Assembly: GCA_037127315.1 (NCBI GenBank)
Contig: JBBBDQ010000230.1
Span: forward strand, 216,001-280,000
Reading direction: 5' to 3'
DNA length: 64,000 bases
Origin: Ascarosepion bandense
Taxonomy: Eukaryota; Mollusca; Cephalopoda; Sepiida; Sepiidae
Part shown: positions 11,091 to 22,690 of the stretch, piece after piece
How positions within the stretch are numbered: position 1 is the first letter of the stretch
Layout: every line of letters starts with the position of its first letter
Notes under the pieces: model-generated
Seen by the model: only the letters and a program-made list of their open reading frames with translations
Told to the model about the DNA's origin: nothing
Database searches by the model: none
Position numbers and translations under genes: made by a program

Positions 11091-12099
11091 ACAGTCTTGA
11101 TCGCACCAAAAATATATCGATCTGTTAGTTCAAGTAGCAATCATGTTACCTTTCGATGTCAATATCCCGGTGAATAGCATGAATCTAAGATTCCATTTAT
11201 CTACTCACATAACCTATCATCTTTTATAAGTTCATCCTGGCATAGTGAAAGCAAAATTAAGTCGAAAGGTCAGAAAACAAACCTTTATTTACCAAACTTT
11301 AGCTGAAGAAATAAAGATCGAATATTTGCATAACTATTGTCAGTAATGACAATATCAGCATAATACTCAATTTAAAAATATAGCTCTTTCATTTATACAT
11401 TTATTTTGAATATCAGTTTTCTATTTTCTCAAATGAGCATTTAAGTATTTTTATTTACATGATTTTTACTATATGCATTGCCTTTATGGCATGCCATATT
11501 TTCATTCCCTTTTTTAACTTCTAACGATAGTTTCATTTAATTATTTTATTTATTCCCTTGCCTTTTCGTGTTTAGCCTCCTTTTCTGCCTTTTACTCACT
11601 TGGGGACGAAGACAAGGCTAGAAAAATGCCAAACGTTTTTCCATTGTAGGCAGTGTTGACACTGGGCTGGAGAAGACGACACGGAGGAATCAATAACGTG
11701 AAGCAATTTAATGAATGAGTAAAATTCTTGGCACGTCCACTCTGTTGTTCAGAAATCGATTTGTATAAGAAAAATCACCTTCAGTGATCGATTTATTTAA
11801 AAAGGAAAACTATATATTTAGCGCCATTGTATAAATCTGTTTCAGACAGAAAGCACAAAGGAACGGGTATGTTTTATCAAATAAAGTAAAAAGAGACTAA
11901 CGTAATGTAAATTTCTTCATCGCCGGAGCAAATGGTAGTTTTTCCTAAAAACGAGGACGCAAATTCGATCCCTGACAAATTATTTATTTTAATGATTTCC
12001 CTTTTTCATGAGCACCGGCCGATAAAAAACTGTTAAATGCATAAATAAAATGCGGCGTCTATTTCAAATAAAATGTATCCTTTAAAATAAAGTTTGAAG

Positions 12100-12141
<42 letters not shown>

Positions 12142-12512
12142 ACTATAGTAATTATAACAATATTAATAGTAACAGAAAATATTCTGCTAATACTAAAAAT
12201 AGTTATACTATAATTTAGATCGTCTTGAATAGCCCACCGAGGAGGAACTCAGAGGTAAAAGCAGGGGAAGTAAAAAAAGAAACAAACGAAGTACGTGAAC
12301 AAAAAGTCAAATACTCGTAGGAAAGAAAAGAACCCCAAGACGAAAACCCTAACACTAAAGCGCTCAATACGAAAGTAAAGCAACAAAGACAGAAAATCTA
12401 TGCAAGAGCCAAAACACCTACGTAAATTAATGAATATACATGAGCATGCTGTTCATATCTAGAATATTTTTATTAAGGTATTAATAAAACTGTGCTCAGT
12501 GTATAAACAGAG

Positions 12513-12571
<59 letters not shown>

Positions 12572-12867
12572 GCTACGTCTATGCTACAACTCGGTGGTTC
12601 ATGCATTATGCAATTATCAGGTGCATATTTCAAACTGACAGTTTAAAAGATTTTAATTTAAGTTCACTTCATATTCATGGGAATTACTTCTCATAAAATT
12701 AAGTTCCTGCTTTTTTAATAGCAAGATTTAAAATATGAATATTCTACGATTACATGTAGATAAAAATTTCAGATATGAATAAAAATATAAAATAATATAA
12801 TGCAGGAATAAGAAATTAAAATGCATAAATTATGAGTCTTAAAAATTTAAATGTTCAAATATTACAT

Positions 12868-12905
<38 letters not shown>
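11091..12905. other. No gene; AT-rich with (TA)n at 12100-12137, 12514-12567 and 12869-12902
   Basis: I recognise no transposon family or coding region. 11640-11710 and 12230-12425 are slightly richer in GC and unassigned. Confidence 0.5.
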
Positions 12906-13160
12906 GAATTGTAATAGAATAAGTAAAGAACAGGTAGGGAAAAAGTGTTTTTAATTTAACATGTTTCATTTTGCCAAGATTCTTCAGGTATTTAAAGACA
13001 AATACTAATGATTCACACTTTTTTTATCTATTTTTTAGAAAATTGAATTTTTAAAATTATTCGTTTTTAAACTTTTGAAGAAGATTTTTTTTTAAGTGAA
13101 AGGTGTTAAATTAAAGACACTTTTTTGTATCTGTTTTTACTTATTCTATTCCTACACAAA
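12906..13160. repeat. Inverted repeat A, flanked by (TA)n
   Basis: The left arm 12906-12988 is the imperfect reverse complement of 13075-13160. Examples are aatagaataagtaaa against tttacttattctatt, and tttttaatttaac against gttaaattaaaga. The inner ends carry ctgaaga/gaagaag and gaaa words, similar to hammerhead core boxes. (TA)n tracts lie on both sides (12869-12902 and 13192-13234). Confidence 0.75.
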
Positions 13161-13188
13161 GACGACCATACACAGACACACACACACA

Positions 13189-13236
<48 letters not shown>

Positions 13237-13625
13237 CCCTAAAAGTTATTTTGTAGATACCCGTGTTTGAATAAACATCCTGTTTCTTTAAGCAATGCGA
13301 ATTACGTCTATTTCGTCATATACTTTCCTTTGTAGGAAAAATTTTGTTTGACATGGCGTGATTTAAACCACTTCCCCACAGAGACCGTCACAACCAAACA
13401 TTTTCCCCCCATTCCTCGAAAGTTCAAATCAGATCACTCTTTCCTGTTCAAATCGTCAATAGTATCAGCTCAAATAGGATATTGATCTGATCCGAGAAAG
13501 AAATATGCTAAACACTGCTTACAATACATCTCCTTTATTCAAATATATTTGTCTAAATATGCATGAAATGTATGTATATAGTCATGTGTATGTTAACTCT
13601 CACCTATTTATTTACAGGTAAAACA

Positions 13626-13801
13626 AATTTCATTCTCGATAATGGCTGAAAGTATCGCCGAAAGCGCTCTAAAATAAAAAAAAATTCCTTGGACAATTCT
13701 TACATAATTTTAGTTCTGAAAAGAACAAATCATAATAACTTATGAAAAATTATATAAAAAGCTTACTGATAACACCTTCTGTCATTTTCATGAAACCTGC
13801 C
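13626..13801 (+). repeat. Hammerhead-like repeat, copy 2
   Basis: Collinear with 3826-4004. The head has TCGATAATGGC at 13638, a short loop, then GCCGAAAGCGCT at 13656-13667. The end reads tgtcatttt..tgaaacctgcc at about 13780-13801. GGC and GCC can pair as a stem between a UGAUAA-like box and GAAA, as in a hammerhead helix II. Confidence 0.6.
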
Positions 13802-13958
13802 TAAAAGAGAGATTGTTGTCAAAATACGAAATATATATTTTGAGTGTGTGGATTTAAATTTATTTTTTTAAAGATCATTTTTAATCGATCATCGTATTTG
13901 ACTAGATACTCTGTTTTGTCTATAATTAAATAGTATATTTATATATCCACAGGCCTGA

Positions 13959-13962
<4 letters not shown>

Positions 13963-14037
<75 letters not shown>

Positions 14038-14098
14038 TGTGTCTCTGTGTGTCTGTGTGTCTCTGTGTGTCTGTGTGTGTGTGTCTGTGTGTGTGTTT
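13963..14098. repeat. (TA)n(GT)n compound microsatellite
   Basis: (TA)n to 14002, then (GT)n with GTCT interruptions. A CTAGCAGTAT-CCCGG word follows at 14108, like the Helitron-like ends elsewhere, but the similarity stops after about 20 bp. Confidence 0.9.
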
Positions 14099-14319
14099 TG
14101 TTTTTTACTAGCAGTATTTCCCGGAAGTTTGACGTAATAATGTCTTTCCCTGCCCGTTTTTCCAACACGTTCTCTCACAAATCATTGTCTAATTGCCCAT
14201 CGTAATCAAGTCTAGGGTCTTTCATGAATCTTATTAGACTCTTATAAGACATGCACAGGTGATATAATCTTAGTCATCGTCCTAAAGATATTTTTCCCTC
14301 AGATGCTTAATCTGAAGTT

Positions 14320-15200
14320 CCTGGTTTTTAAAAAACGTTCTAACTATAGCCCTTAGCCTTTTTACCGTTTTTCGGAAAAGTATTCGAGGCTCTTCTGACC
14401 TACTCTCTGACAAACAACATGGGTTCCACTTCGCCAGGCCCACCGCCTATGTGCTAACAGCCATCACTGAATATGTATACCGGACTAGAAGAAGCTCAAG
14501 CTCCTACCCAAATATTTCGAAAGTTTTTGATCTGGTTTAGCATGCTGGCTTTCCAATGGTAAGTTATTTCTAGACGTTGTTTGATTTATCCTGTTCATCC
14601 TATTGAATCGTGGAATTAAGGCCGTTTTGAACAGGCAGGTTTCCATATCATTTCACACACACTGTTTCTGTCTTAGGTACTACGCTGTTTTTGATGTTCG
14701 TCATTGATTTCATCATTTCTGAAGTAGGCATCTATGCAGATGACACCACAATTTAATTCCGTCTCAATAAAAAAAATCGGGCAAGAGTGACAAAGTGAAA
14801 ATGGCTGCTACTCTTGAAATAAACCTCTAATCAGTCGTTAAAATGGGTAGGATATAGCTTGTAAATTTTAATGCCTATAAATCAAATTAAACCTCCATAG
14901 ATAATCTTTCCTGGCTTCTATCAGTATAACTTTATGCTAATATCCCTGAGAGCAATAGACTATGCCTTCTTAGTCGAAATTTTTCAATCAACCTGAGGTT
15001 GAGAGACTATATCGATTTTATAGATACATCTTCTACCAAGAAGGTTGTGTTTCTCTGTCAGACGAGAAATTTTTTTCTCGTCAAAATCTATCTTGAAAAT
15101 TTATCGATCAACAATTCGTCCGTGCATTGAATTCTATTTCCATTTTTCTTGATGTAGACATAGATTTTAATTCTGAGGCCCTATGGGAAGACGAATGAAA
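14320..15200 (+). pseudogene. LINE-J RT fragment, plus strand
   Basis: Translated pieces in several frames match LINE-J. They include FGKVFEAL at about 14368, LLSDKQHGFHFARPTA-like text at 14400-14440, TAITEYVYR at 14462, and GIYADDTTI at about 14730 with motif C intact. Near 15110 is an eroded TIRPCIE. Many stops and shifts are present. It is useful because it preserves the YADD box that the 7-kb copy lost. Confidence 0.75.
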
Positions 15201-15316
15201 GGCATGACAACGCTATCCCCTTTAATCACATTTGCAATCACCATTAAATTCACACAATCTTTCCGAATCCTCTGCACTCTCTTCAGATTGACCCTAAACG
15301 CTCTAAATTTTCGTAC

Positions 15317-15536
15317 TTAAACTTCTGGTGTGAATGCAAGCCAGATCAGTTTATTTTCCAAATTAATGGAAGAATGAATAGCGTCATAACGGTCTTTTTC
15401 CCTCACAGACGGTTCCCAACTGACGCTACTGCAGCCTGAAATCAACAAAATGAAAAACTCAAATCGCATGCGTTTGAGTAAAAATGTAATATTGCAACAA
15501 TTTTCATATCGCAATATATATATAAATAAATAAATA

Positions 15537-15600
<64 letters not shown>
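15317..15600. other. No gene; (TA)n then (ATA)n at 15519-15600
   Basis: The trinucleotide ATA/AAT array at 15553-15600 directly abuts the LINE-J tail at 15602. Confidence 0.7.
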
Positions 15601-15601
<1 letters not shown>

Positions 15602-17215
15602 TTCACCCCAAACTAGGTGGTACCATCCTTGATTTACAGGGGGCTACATAAAAGAAGAATGAAAGTTTAAGCAGGAGGAGAGCGAAGTGAAAGATGAACC
15701 AGTTGCTGAGGGTGCCGGGCAAGAAAAGGAGGGAAATACCAGTGTTAAGACAGTTGCGAGGATAGAGTGAGAAAGTTAAAAACAAGATACACAGGATGAT
15801 GGGGAAAGGACGAGGGAATGACTGGAGTCAATAAGACAAGAGCTGGGAATTGACGTTGCATTTAATTTCTTGGAGATTGTAGCCTACAGGGAAGCAAGTA
15901 TACGGAAGGGAGTTTCGCAGACGGGAAATGAGAGAAAGGAAGCTAATGGAGTAGAGGTGGCGGCTGCATTTGAATGATTTAACTGTAAAAAGGTGGGACC
16001 TTTTTGCCAGTTTGGTTGTTCGTGTAAATTCTTGTGGAGGGGGCATCAGTGAGCTAAGCTCGTCGGAGACGAAACCATGAAAATATTGTAGAATAGACAG
16101 AGGGAAGCCACATCCCACCGGTGAGAAAATGATTGTAGTCGAGCTGCTAGGTCGGGACCGATCACATTACAGATTATTATTATTATTAAACCAATCGTGA
16201 ACCCTGAGATAAATAGCAGGGACGCGCGATTAGATATGACAACAGTATACAATGCACGGTCGGATGGTTGATTTTTATATGTGCAAGATAAAGTCAGGTG
16301 GGAAAAACTTCCTGGTCCGACACAGTGACCCAACCTTCCTAGAAGTCGATTTAGCTATTGATTCAATGTCATGATTCTAAATGAGGTCAGAAGATAGAGT
16401 AAGACTGAGGAGGCTCAGCGTATTGCTTTCAGGGAGACTCGCTTGTTCCATGCTGAGGTGGGGTAGAAAAGGTTACCTGTGGTGATTGAAATATAGCAGC
16501 ATTGTTTTAGAAGCATTAAAATTTGCAAGACATTTCTACCCCAGTCGAACACAGAGATCAGCAGCGATGTTATCTTTGGCCGCCTCACCAGATTTCTTAC
16601 TGAGGAGGGAGTAAACAGTGGTGTCATCAGCGTAGATACCTACTTGAGGTTTGATCACGTTAGGGAGGTTATGAAGATCAGAAAGAACGTCGCTCCTAAG
16701 ATAGATACCTGAGGAACACCAGAGTTCGTTTCGTAGGATGTGGAGACATGCCCGTTCAAGAGAATCTTCATTGTGCAGTTTGATAGCAAAGTTTGGATCA
16801 AATCAAGCAAGCGTCAAGTGATACCATAACTATAGCTTGCGCAGAAGGTAAGAATGTGAAACCCTATCAAATGCTTTGAAGACATCCAATAAAACAGCTC
16901 GAGCTTCGCCGGATTATCGAGGGCCTGGTATATGTACTCGGTGATGGTCGTTAGCATATCGGCAGTAGATCTGTCTGAGAATAGTTTATGGGCAGTGAGA
17001 TGTAGAACTATTTCAGTAGTGATAATATCCTCGAACATTTTTCCGAAATTTGGTAGGAGGCTGATAGAACGATACATGCATGTGTCCGAAGGTTCCCCTG
17101 AGTTCTTATATGCAGGAGCTACAAAAGAAGACTTCCAGTAGGGAAGAAAACAGCAAGCAGAGAGGCAATAATTATAGAGTTTAAAGATGACAGACTAGAG
17201 TTCAGGGAAATACAC
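15602..17215 (-). pseudogene. LINE-J copy, RT to 3' tail, decayed
   Basis: The minus-strand copy ends in the shared tail at 15602-15650. RT pieces: ISLLPNFGKMFEDII and ADMLTTITEYIYQAL (17077-16920), GIYADDTTVYS at about 16640 (motif C intact), CNVIGPDLAARLQ and YFHGFVSDELSSL near 16070, and SHLFTVKSFKCSRHLYS (15980-15930). An ATT run at 16174-16189 expanded inside the gene. Numerous shifts are present. The 5' end is truncated near a CA/TA tract at 17213. Confidence 0.85.
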
Positions 17216-17939
17216 ACACACACACTCACGCGTATATATATATATATATATATATATAGGGTGTACCCCAAAAATTGACATAATTTGAAATGTGAAGTAA
17301 CTACATAACATAAGCAAGCGCCTGTCTTACGTAACGATCTCCAGAGACTCAGTAAATATCTGCTTCAGTCCCTCCAGTCTTTCACAAAAAGAGGGATACA
17401 GACCGGACATTTTACATAGATCCATGGAAAAATCACGTGTTTTCAAATCAGGTAAATATGATTGTCATTTCAACAACACGTTGTCATTTTCACTTGCACG
17501 GCCGAACCATCTTCTTGGTAGATTCTAGTTCAGATGTCCAAACTAAAACACTTGAGAATATTACGAAAGACGCGCCAAAACATGTTTGCTAAGAGTTGAA
17601 CTACTGACTTGACGCTTCTCGCATTACAGGTGGTATGCATATAGAACACTTTTGAAGCCAAGTGAAATCAGTTATCAAAGCCTTATCCCTTTGAATATCA
17701 TGTTGGAAGCTTGATAAATAATTTTTTTTGTTCAAAATGAAATCTATTTAATTTGGTTTGCCTGAAATATGCCACAGCCAACTACTCAAAAAGCTGGTCT
17801 TCAGCCTAAGAAGGTGATGATTTGAATCTAAGGAAAAGAAAAGATTTTTTTAAAAATGGTGCGTCTCCCTGTCTCATAAAATTCAGCCGTTGAATTCTCT
17901 TGAATATATTACTGTAAAATGGCGAGAATCACAGTGTAG

Positions 17940-17965
<26 letters not shown>
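17216..17965. other. CA/TA microsatellite then unassigned sequence
   Basis: 17213-17257 is (CA)n(TA)n. From 17258 (gggtgtaccccaaaaattga) the minus strand has an open stretch, ERLEGLKQIFTESLEIVT, that looks like a coding remnant, perhaps a DDE transposase end next to a TA site. I could not place it. (TA)n again at 17939-17967. Confidence 0.35.
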
Positions 17966-17967
<2 letters not shown>

Positions 17968-17972
<5 letters not shown>

Positions 17973-18310
17973 CATATCACCCCGAGCAAGGCAGTAACGC
18001 CACTGATGTGCAGGGGTCTACGTAAGAGAAAAAAATTAGAAGAGAGAAAGCCGGGAACCACATCCTAAACAGGGAACAAGGGATGAGACTACACCTGTTC
18101 AATAGATGTGGATGGAGTGTGAACCGGGCGATAGGTCAGTCTATCTATTCCAATTGAAAAAAAAAAGGGAAAGTGAAAAGTTTGGAAAAGAAAAAGCCGG
18201 AAACCACATCCTAAACAGGGAACAAGGGATGAGCCTCTACACCTGTTGAATAGACGAGGGTGGAGTGTGAACCGGGCGATAGTTCCGTCTAACTACTCCA
18301 ATTGAAAAAA
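17968..18310 (-). mobile_element. SINE-like element with LINE-J tail, body duplicated
   Basis: 17968-18020 is the LINE-J 3' tail (caccccgagcaaggc, gccactgatgtgcagggg). It is joined to a body unrelated to LINE-J: gaaagccgg-aaccacatcctaaacaggg-aacaagggatgag then gtgtgaaccgggcgatag. The body is present twice in tandem (about 18045-18165 and 18185-18305), with a single copy at 38630-38755. On the minus strand ggttcacactcc resembles a B box. The layout fits a SINE that shares its 3' end with its partner LINE. Confidence 0.6.
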
Positions 18311-18365
18311 AATAAGGAAAGAGAAGAAATAAGGAAAGAGAAGAAATAAGGAAAGAGAAGAAATG
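18311..18365. repeat. 17-bp tandem repeat, 3 units
   Basis: Three units of ataaggaaagagaagaa, directly after the duplicated SINE-like body. Confidence 0.85.
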
Positions 18366-18980
18366 ACACAATGAACAGGTTGACATTCGCACTAATTCAG
18401 ATAAATCTTACGGAGGAAAACCATATCAATGCTTGAAAGAACCATAGCAATTTGTGGACATAAAGAAACCAACTTTAATGGAAAAGAATGTTCATGGAAA
18501 TATGTTTTTTTATTTTTAAACGATAGAAGCACTGAGTGCTTTGTGAATGAATGTTGAATATTTCCTTATTAGGAAATGGCTAATACCGTGATTACTCTTA
18601 TCTTTCCTTCTCCGTTGAAAGAATTTTGTATATAATGCGCCATAATTGCAGGAATTATGACGCTTTTTATACTGATATTTCTTGCATTTTATTGTTAATA
18701 TTGTTGGTTTTCTAGTCGTTTCTTTTTCTCACTCTCTGAGCTTATTTATTGTACTTGCATGAATTATCTAAAATTTCATTTTCAGTTTTTGAACTTTTTT
18801 CTTTTTGCAGTATAACTGTTAACATTTAAAGAAATGTAGAAATAATATGAAATACATTAATATATTTCTCCATTGTCTGTCTATTTTCTCTTTTTTTTAA
18901 ATTTCATCTAGAGCATTCTCTGACATTTCGATTGTTGTTCAGAGGTATGAACAGAATTTCTAATGCAGTACGTACACCCT
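18366..18980. other. No gene; AT-rich, unassigned
   Basis: No repeats or coding signals recognised. Confidence 0.5.
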
Positions 18981-18984
18981 CGTT

Positions 18985-19320
18985 CGATTTAACTGAAACA
19001 AAATGAATAATATCTCTTTAAAATCTTTCACACTTGATATTTACCCTACTCCCCCACTGGAGCGAGTTGTGACACAAGGCCAGTTTTTAACATGGGGAAC
19101 GTTAGCGCTCAGGCCATTGGTCAAAGTTTACCCAGCCCCCGCTTATACGAGAACTGGGTACAAAGCTGGTCTTAGCTAGTCATACTTGTCATTGCTTGAC
19201 AAAAGCTAGTCTTAGCTGGTCATTGCTTCCCGACCGGCGAACAGGCAGTGAGTATCTGAGAACAGATACTACACTTGGATCTTGGGCAAAAGGCCTGCAG
19301 GATCTTTCACACTTTCCGTG
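18985..19320. repeat. GC-richer block, distant relative of the hairpin repeat
   Basis: The order gtgacacaaggccag, cccagcccccg, gagaactgggta follows the same plan as the hairpin unit at 25.2-25.6 kb (gacacatggtcag, cccagtcgtg, ccacgactgggtta), at low identity. It also contains a local duplication of agctagtcttagct-ggtcatt (about 19170-19230). Confidence 0.35.
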
Positions 19321-19499
19321 ATCACGTATTTTTTCTTTTACGTTTTGGACTAATTGATCCAGCTTGTTTCTTCGCTTTGAATAACAGTTGAAGGGATGAC
19401 ACCAAAATATCCATGATCTCTCTGTAAGGATTGCCAGTGTGTTTGTGCAGCGTTACCATTTTCGGGTGCTTGCTTGGAGTAACGTCCATCTCAGGCAAA

Positions 19500-19616
19500 A
19501 GCCAGATGACAACTAATCGATATTCAAAACAAGTCTTTGGCGTGATAAAAATCTTATATAGTCACGGATGACGTAATATTTCATCATACATCCTGAAAAT
19601 AGGTTCATATTACTGC
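19500..19616 (-). mobile_element. Terminal fragment shared with the Tc1-like remnant at 24.6 kb
   Basis: The minus strand reads gtatgcagtaatatgaacc, then a -tgtatgatgaa segment, then gtcatccgtgac and agatttttat. This follows 24580-24680 block by block. No coding is seen. Confidence 0.45.
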
Positions 19617-19679
19617 ATACCATTGCTAATCACCTAATCTGAGAAAAAAATAAAAATCGATTCACAAACAGATGTAGAT

Positions 19680-20325
19680 AATTGAACACACAGAATTATG
19701 GCTCGACCAAATAATTCTAACTTAAACAGAACGTGTGAACGACGAGGAATTGTAAAGAAAACTTTGAATAAAAAAAAATAAAATGATAATCAAAAGGAGA
19801 GAACTGTTGTTCTAGGACTACATACTGAGGAAGAGGGCCTAGAAAATATAACACTGCAAGCACTTATTGGAGGAAGAAAAGCGACGTAATAAATATAAGA
19901 AGCCAACTACTTACGAATAGATGGCAGGGCATAGATGAATATCAAAATGCCGAAGATATATTTTAAATAATGAGAGGTTATGACTTGCATTGTCTTAAAA
20001 ATATTCCCATGAACGTACTCAGAACTTTAGTAAATATATATGTAGATGTTAACATAGTGCAGAGTTCCACCTCTAAATATATCGACGAAAATTTCTTGAC
20101 ATCTGATTTTTCTTTTGATCTATCTCTCATTGCCTGATCGGGGATATAACTGACTAGTTTTGTTCCATACATTCAAAACAAAACCCGTATAATTTCATTT
20201 TATACAAGCAGAACCAAAACCTGCATCAACCCTGAACAGAGATCATACCCTCATAAAGTTCTTTAAATAGAACGCTTTCTTATTCTTCTTCATGTGCCAT
20301 GTCGCTTCAGGAAGTAGGCGAAAGA
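19680..20325 (-). mobile_element. RTE-like LINE, 3' UTR only (5'-truncated)
   Basis: Nearly identical to 21262-21900, which is the region behind the RTE-like RT at 22.3 kb. The shared sequence begins at the minus-strand end of the ORF (cgcctacttcctgaagcgacat, near 20300). It is thus a short, 5'-truncated insertion of the same LINE, not a host duplication. Small frames inside it are UTR shadows. Confidence 0.7.
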
Positions 20326-20575
20326 AAGAAAACCAAATCAATTGTTTCAATTAATTTGCATAAGAGTGTGGTTTGTTGGCTTTCGTAAGTGTCCGGCATT
20401 TGAGAAGAACGGAAGAGGCCACTCCGAGTTCGGTGTGGATATAAAAGTCTTTGTTTTTTGGTCTGTAACTTTGTTAAAAGCATTAAATTACACATCATGG
20501 TTCTCTGTGCGTGTTTTTTTTTGTTTTGTTTTTTTTGTTTTTTGTTGTTATTATTTTTGGTGGTGGGGTTATAAT
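20326..20575. other. No gene; T-rich
   Basis: Contains a T/G-rich run at 20510-20560 next to the following LINE-J tail. Confidence 0.5.
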
Positions 20576-20576
20576 A

Positions 20577-21205
20577 ATATCGCCCCAAGCAAAACAGTAT
20601 ACTTTGCAAAAGGTTACATAGGAGGAAAGTTATGAGAAAGAGTGACAGGTTATAGGGGGTGACATAAAGTGGGTAATACTGATGAGAGTGGAGTGGACGG
20701 AGAAAGGAACAAGAGAGAAAGAGAGAGAGGATACAAGTTAGTAAAGTTGGAGATGACTATTGACTTTGCATTTAAATTCTTGAAGATTTTAACTGTCGGG
20801 GAAGCAAGTAGAGGGAAGGGAACTCAACAGGCGGGAAAAGAAGCTGCTGGAGTAGAATTTGCGTTTACATTTTATTGGTTTCACAGTAAAAGGGTGGAGC
20901 CTAGTTCTTAAGCTTGTAGCTCCAGTAAATTCATATAAAGGGGAGCACCAAAGAGCTAAGGTCATCAAAGTAGAAGCCGTGAAATTATTTTTAGAAGAGA
21001 CACAGGGAAGCCTCATTGCGCCGGTGAGAAACTGAATGTATCTGATCTGCCAAGTCGGGATCGATCATATTGCAGATTATCCGTTTAATTTTGTCAAGGA
21101 CCCCTAGGTGGATAGCAAGAGCACCCGACCAGATACGGCGGCAATATTCAATGCACGGGCGGATAGTAGATTTGTATATGTGCAGGATTGTTTCAGTGTT
21201 ATCAA
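20577..21205 (-). pseudogene. LINE-J 3' part of ORF2 and tail
   Basis: Tail at 20577-20620 (cgccccaagcaaaac, ggttacatagg). The minus strand encodes THIRPCIEYC-type text (STIRPCIEYCRRIWSGALA, 21170), CNMIDPDLADQI, SHRRNEASLCLF and LHPFTVKPIKCKRKFYSS. The 5' end breaks off at about 21205, where the RTE-like 3' UTR copy begins. Confidence 0.8.
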
Positions 21206-21254
21206 AAAATATATGAACAAATCTATTATTATACATGAAGCCTCAATTCCCAAA

Positions 21255-22690
21255 CAGATGAAGACAATTGAACACAGAATTATGGCTCGACCAAAAAATT
21301 CTAACATAAACAGAACGTGTGAACGACGAGGAATTGTAAAACTTGAATAAAAAAAAATAAAGTGATAATCAAAAAGAGAGAACTTGCTTGTTGTTCTAGG
21401 ACTACATACTGAGGAAGCGGGCCTAGAAAATGTAACACTGCAAGCACTTATTGGAGGAAGAAAAGCGGAGTAATAAATATAAGAACCTCACTACTTACGA
21501 ATAGATGGCAGGGCATAGATGAATATCAAAATGCCGAAGATATATTTTAAAGTAGTGAGATATCACGACCTGCATTGTCCTAAAAATATTCCCATGAACG
21601 TACTCAGATCTTTAGTAAATATATATGTAGATGTTAACATAGTGCAGAGTTCCACCTCTAAATATATCGACGAAAATTACTTGGCATCTGATTTTTCTTT
21701 TGACCTATCTCTCATTGCCTGATCGGGGATATAACTGACTAGTTTTGTTCCATACATCCAAAACGAAACCCGTATAATTGTATTTTTTACAAGCAGAACC
21801 AAAACCTGCATTAATCCTGATCAGAGATCATACCCTCATAGGGTTCTTTAAATAGAACACTTTCTTATTCTTCTTCATGTGCCATGTCGCTTAAGGAAGT
21901 CGGCGATCATGAACTTCTACTTCGCTCTCAGTATTTTTTCTCTTGGTATCTCTTCCAAGCCCCGCTCTGTCAACCATTAGCTCAGACCTAATAAGTACGT
22001 CTCGCGCTGCTTTCCCCTGTCTCTTCTTCCATTTATCCGACCTGTGAGTATCAATTTCTCCAGGCCATTCTTCCCCATTGCGTGCCTCAGGAACATCATT
22101 TGTCTCTTCCTGATATTTATCATCAGTTTTCTCTCATTTGCATGCTTTCCAACATCTCAAAGTTGCACACGTGTTCAGTCCATGGTATCCTCAGCATCCT
22201 TCTGTAAAACCACATTTCTGCTGCCTCAAGCCTCTCCTTCATCTTTGATAAGATCGTCCAGCATTCACTTCCATACAGAAGGACAGATATCACGTAGCAA
22301 TCCAGCTCTCTTTTCTTTGTTTATAATGAGATTTTCCTGTCTTTCAGTACTTGGGCTAGATTCTGAAATGCGTCTTTGGCCACGCCAATGCGTCTTTGGA
22401 TCTCCGTGTCGTATTTTCCATCCTCTGTCAAAACACTTCCCAAGTATTTGAATTTTTCTACTTGTTTTATTTTAGATTCTTCAACTTGCTGTTGGTATAT
22501 TGGTCTTCTCTTTTTGCTGATTACCAAGCATTTAGTTTTCTTGAGGTTTATGCTCAACCCTTTGATTTCATTTCTTTTGCTAAATACTGTAGAAGGTCCT
22601 GTATTTTCCTTTCCGTGTCTGCTATCAGCTTTGTTTAATCCGCGTATCGGATACTGGGACTAAAACCTTATTCTCCACCTAAATTCAAAC
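21255..22690 (-). pseudogene. RTE-like LINE, RT C-terminal part and 3' UTR
   Basis: The minus strand encodes GLSINLKKTKCLVIS and VEKFKYLGSVLTEDGKYDTE with IQRRIGVAKDAFQ (22557-22321), then CYVISVLLYGSECWTI and MWFYRRMLRIPWTEHV (22290-22190). Next come MFLRHAMGKNGLE (22080) and a terminal MIADFLKRHG near 21890. The first catalytic motifs are missing. The YLGSxLTxDG and CYVxSVLLYGxExWT blocks are those of the RTE/BovB group RT C-terminus. At least two frame breaks are present. The 3' UTR runs to about 21260. Confidence 0.8.

Noticed and set aside
10038..11091. Frames of 79-148 residues rich in F/S/L
   Set aside because: Translation of the polypyrimidine tract.
14108..14260. Fourth Helitron-like end (CTAGCAGTAT..CCCGG)
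   Set aside because: Only about 20 bp match, and the following sequence does not align with copies A-C.
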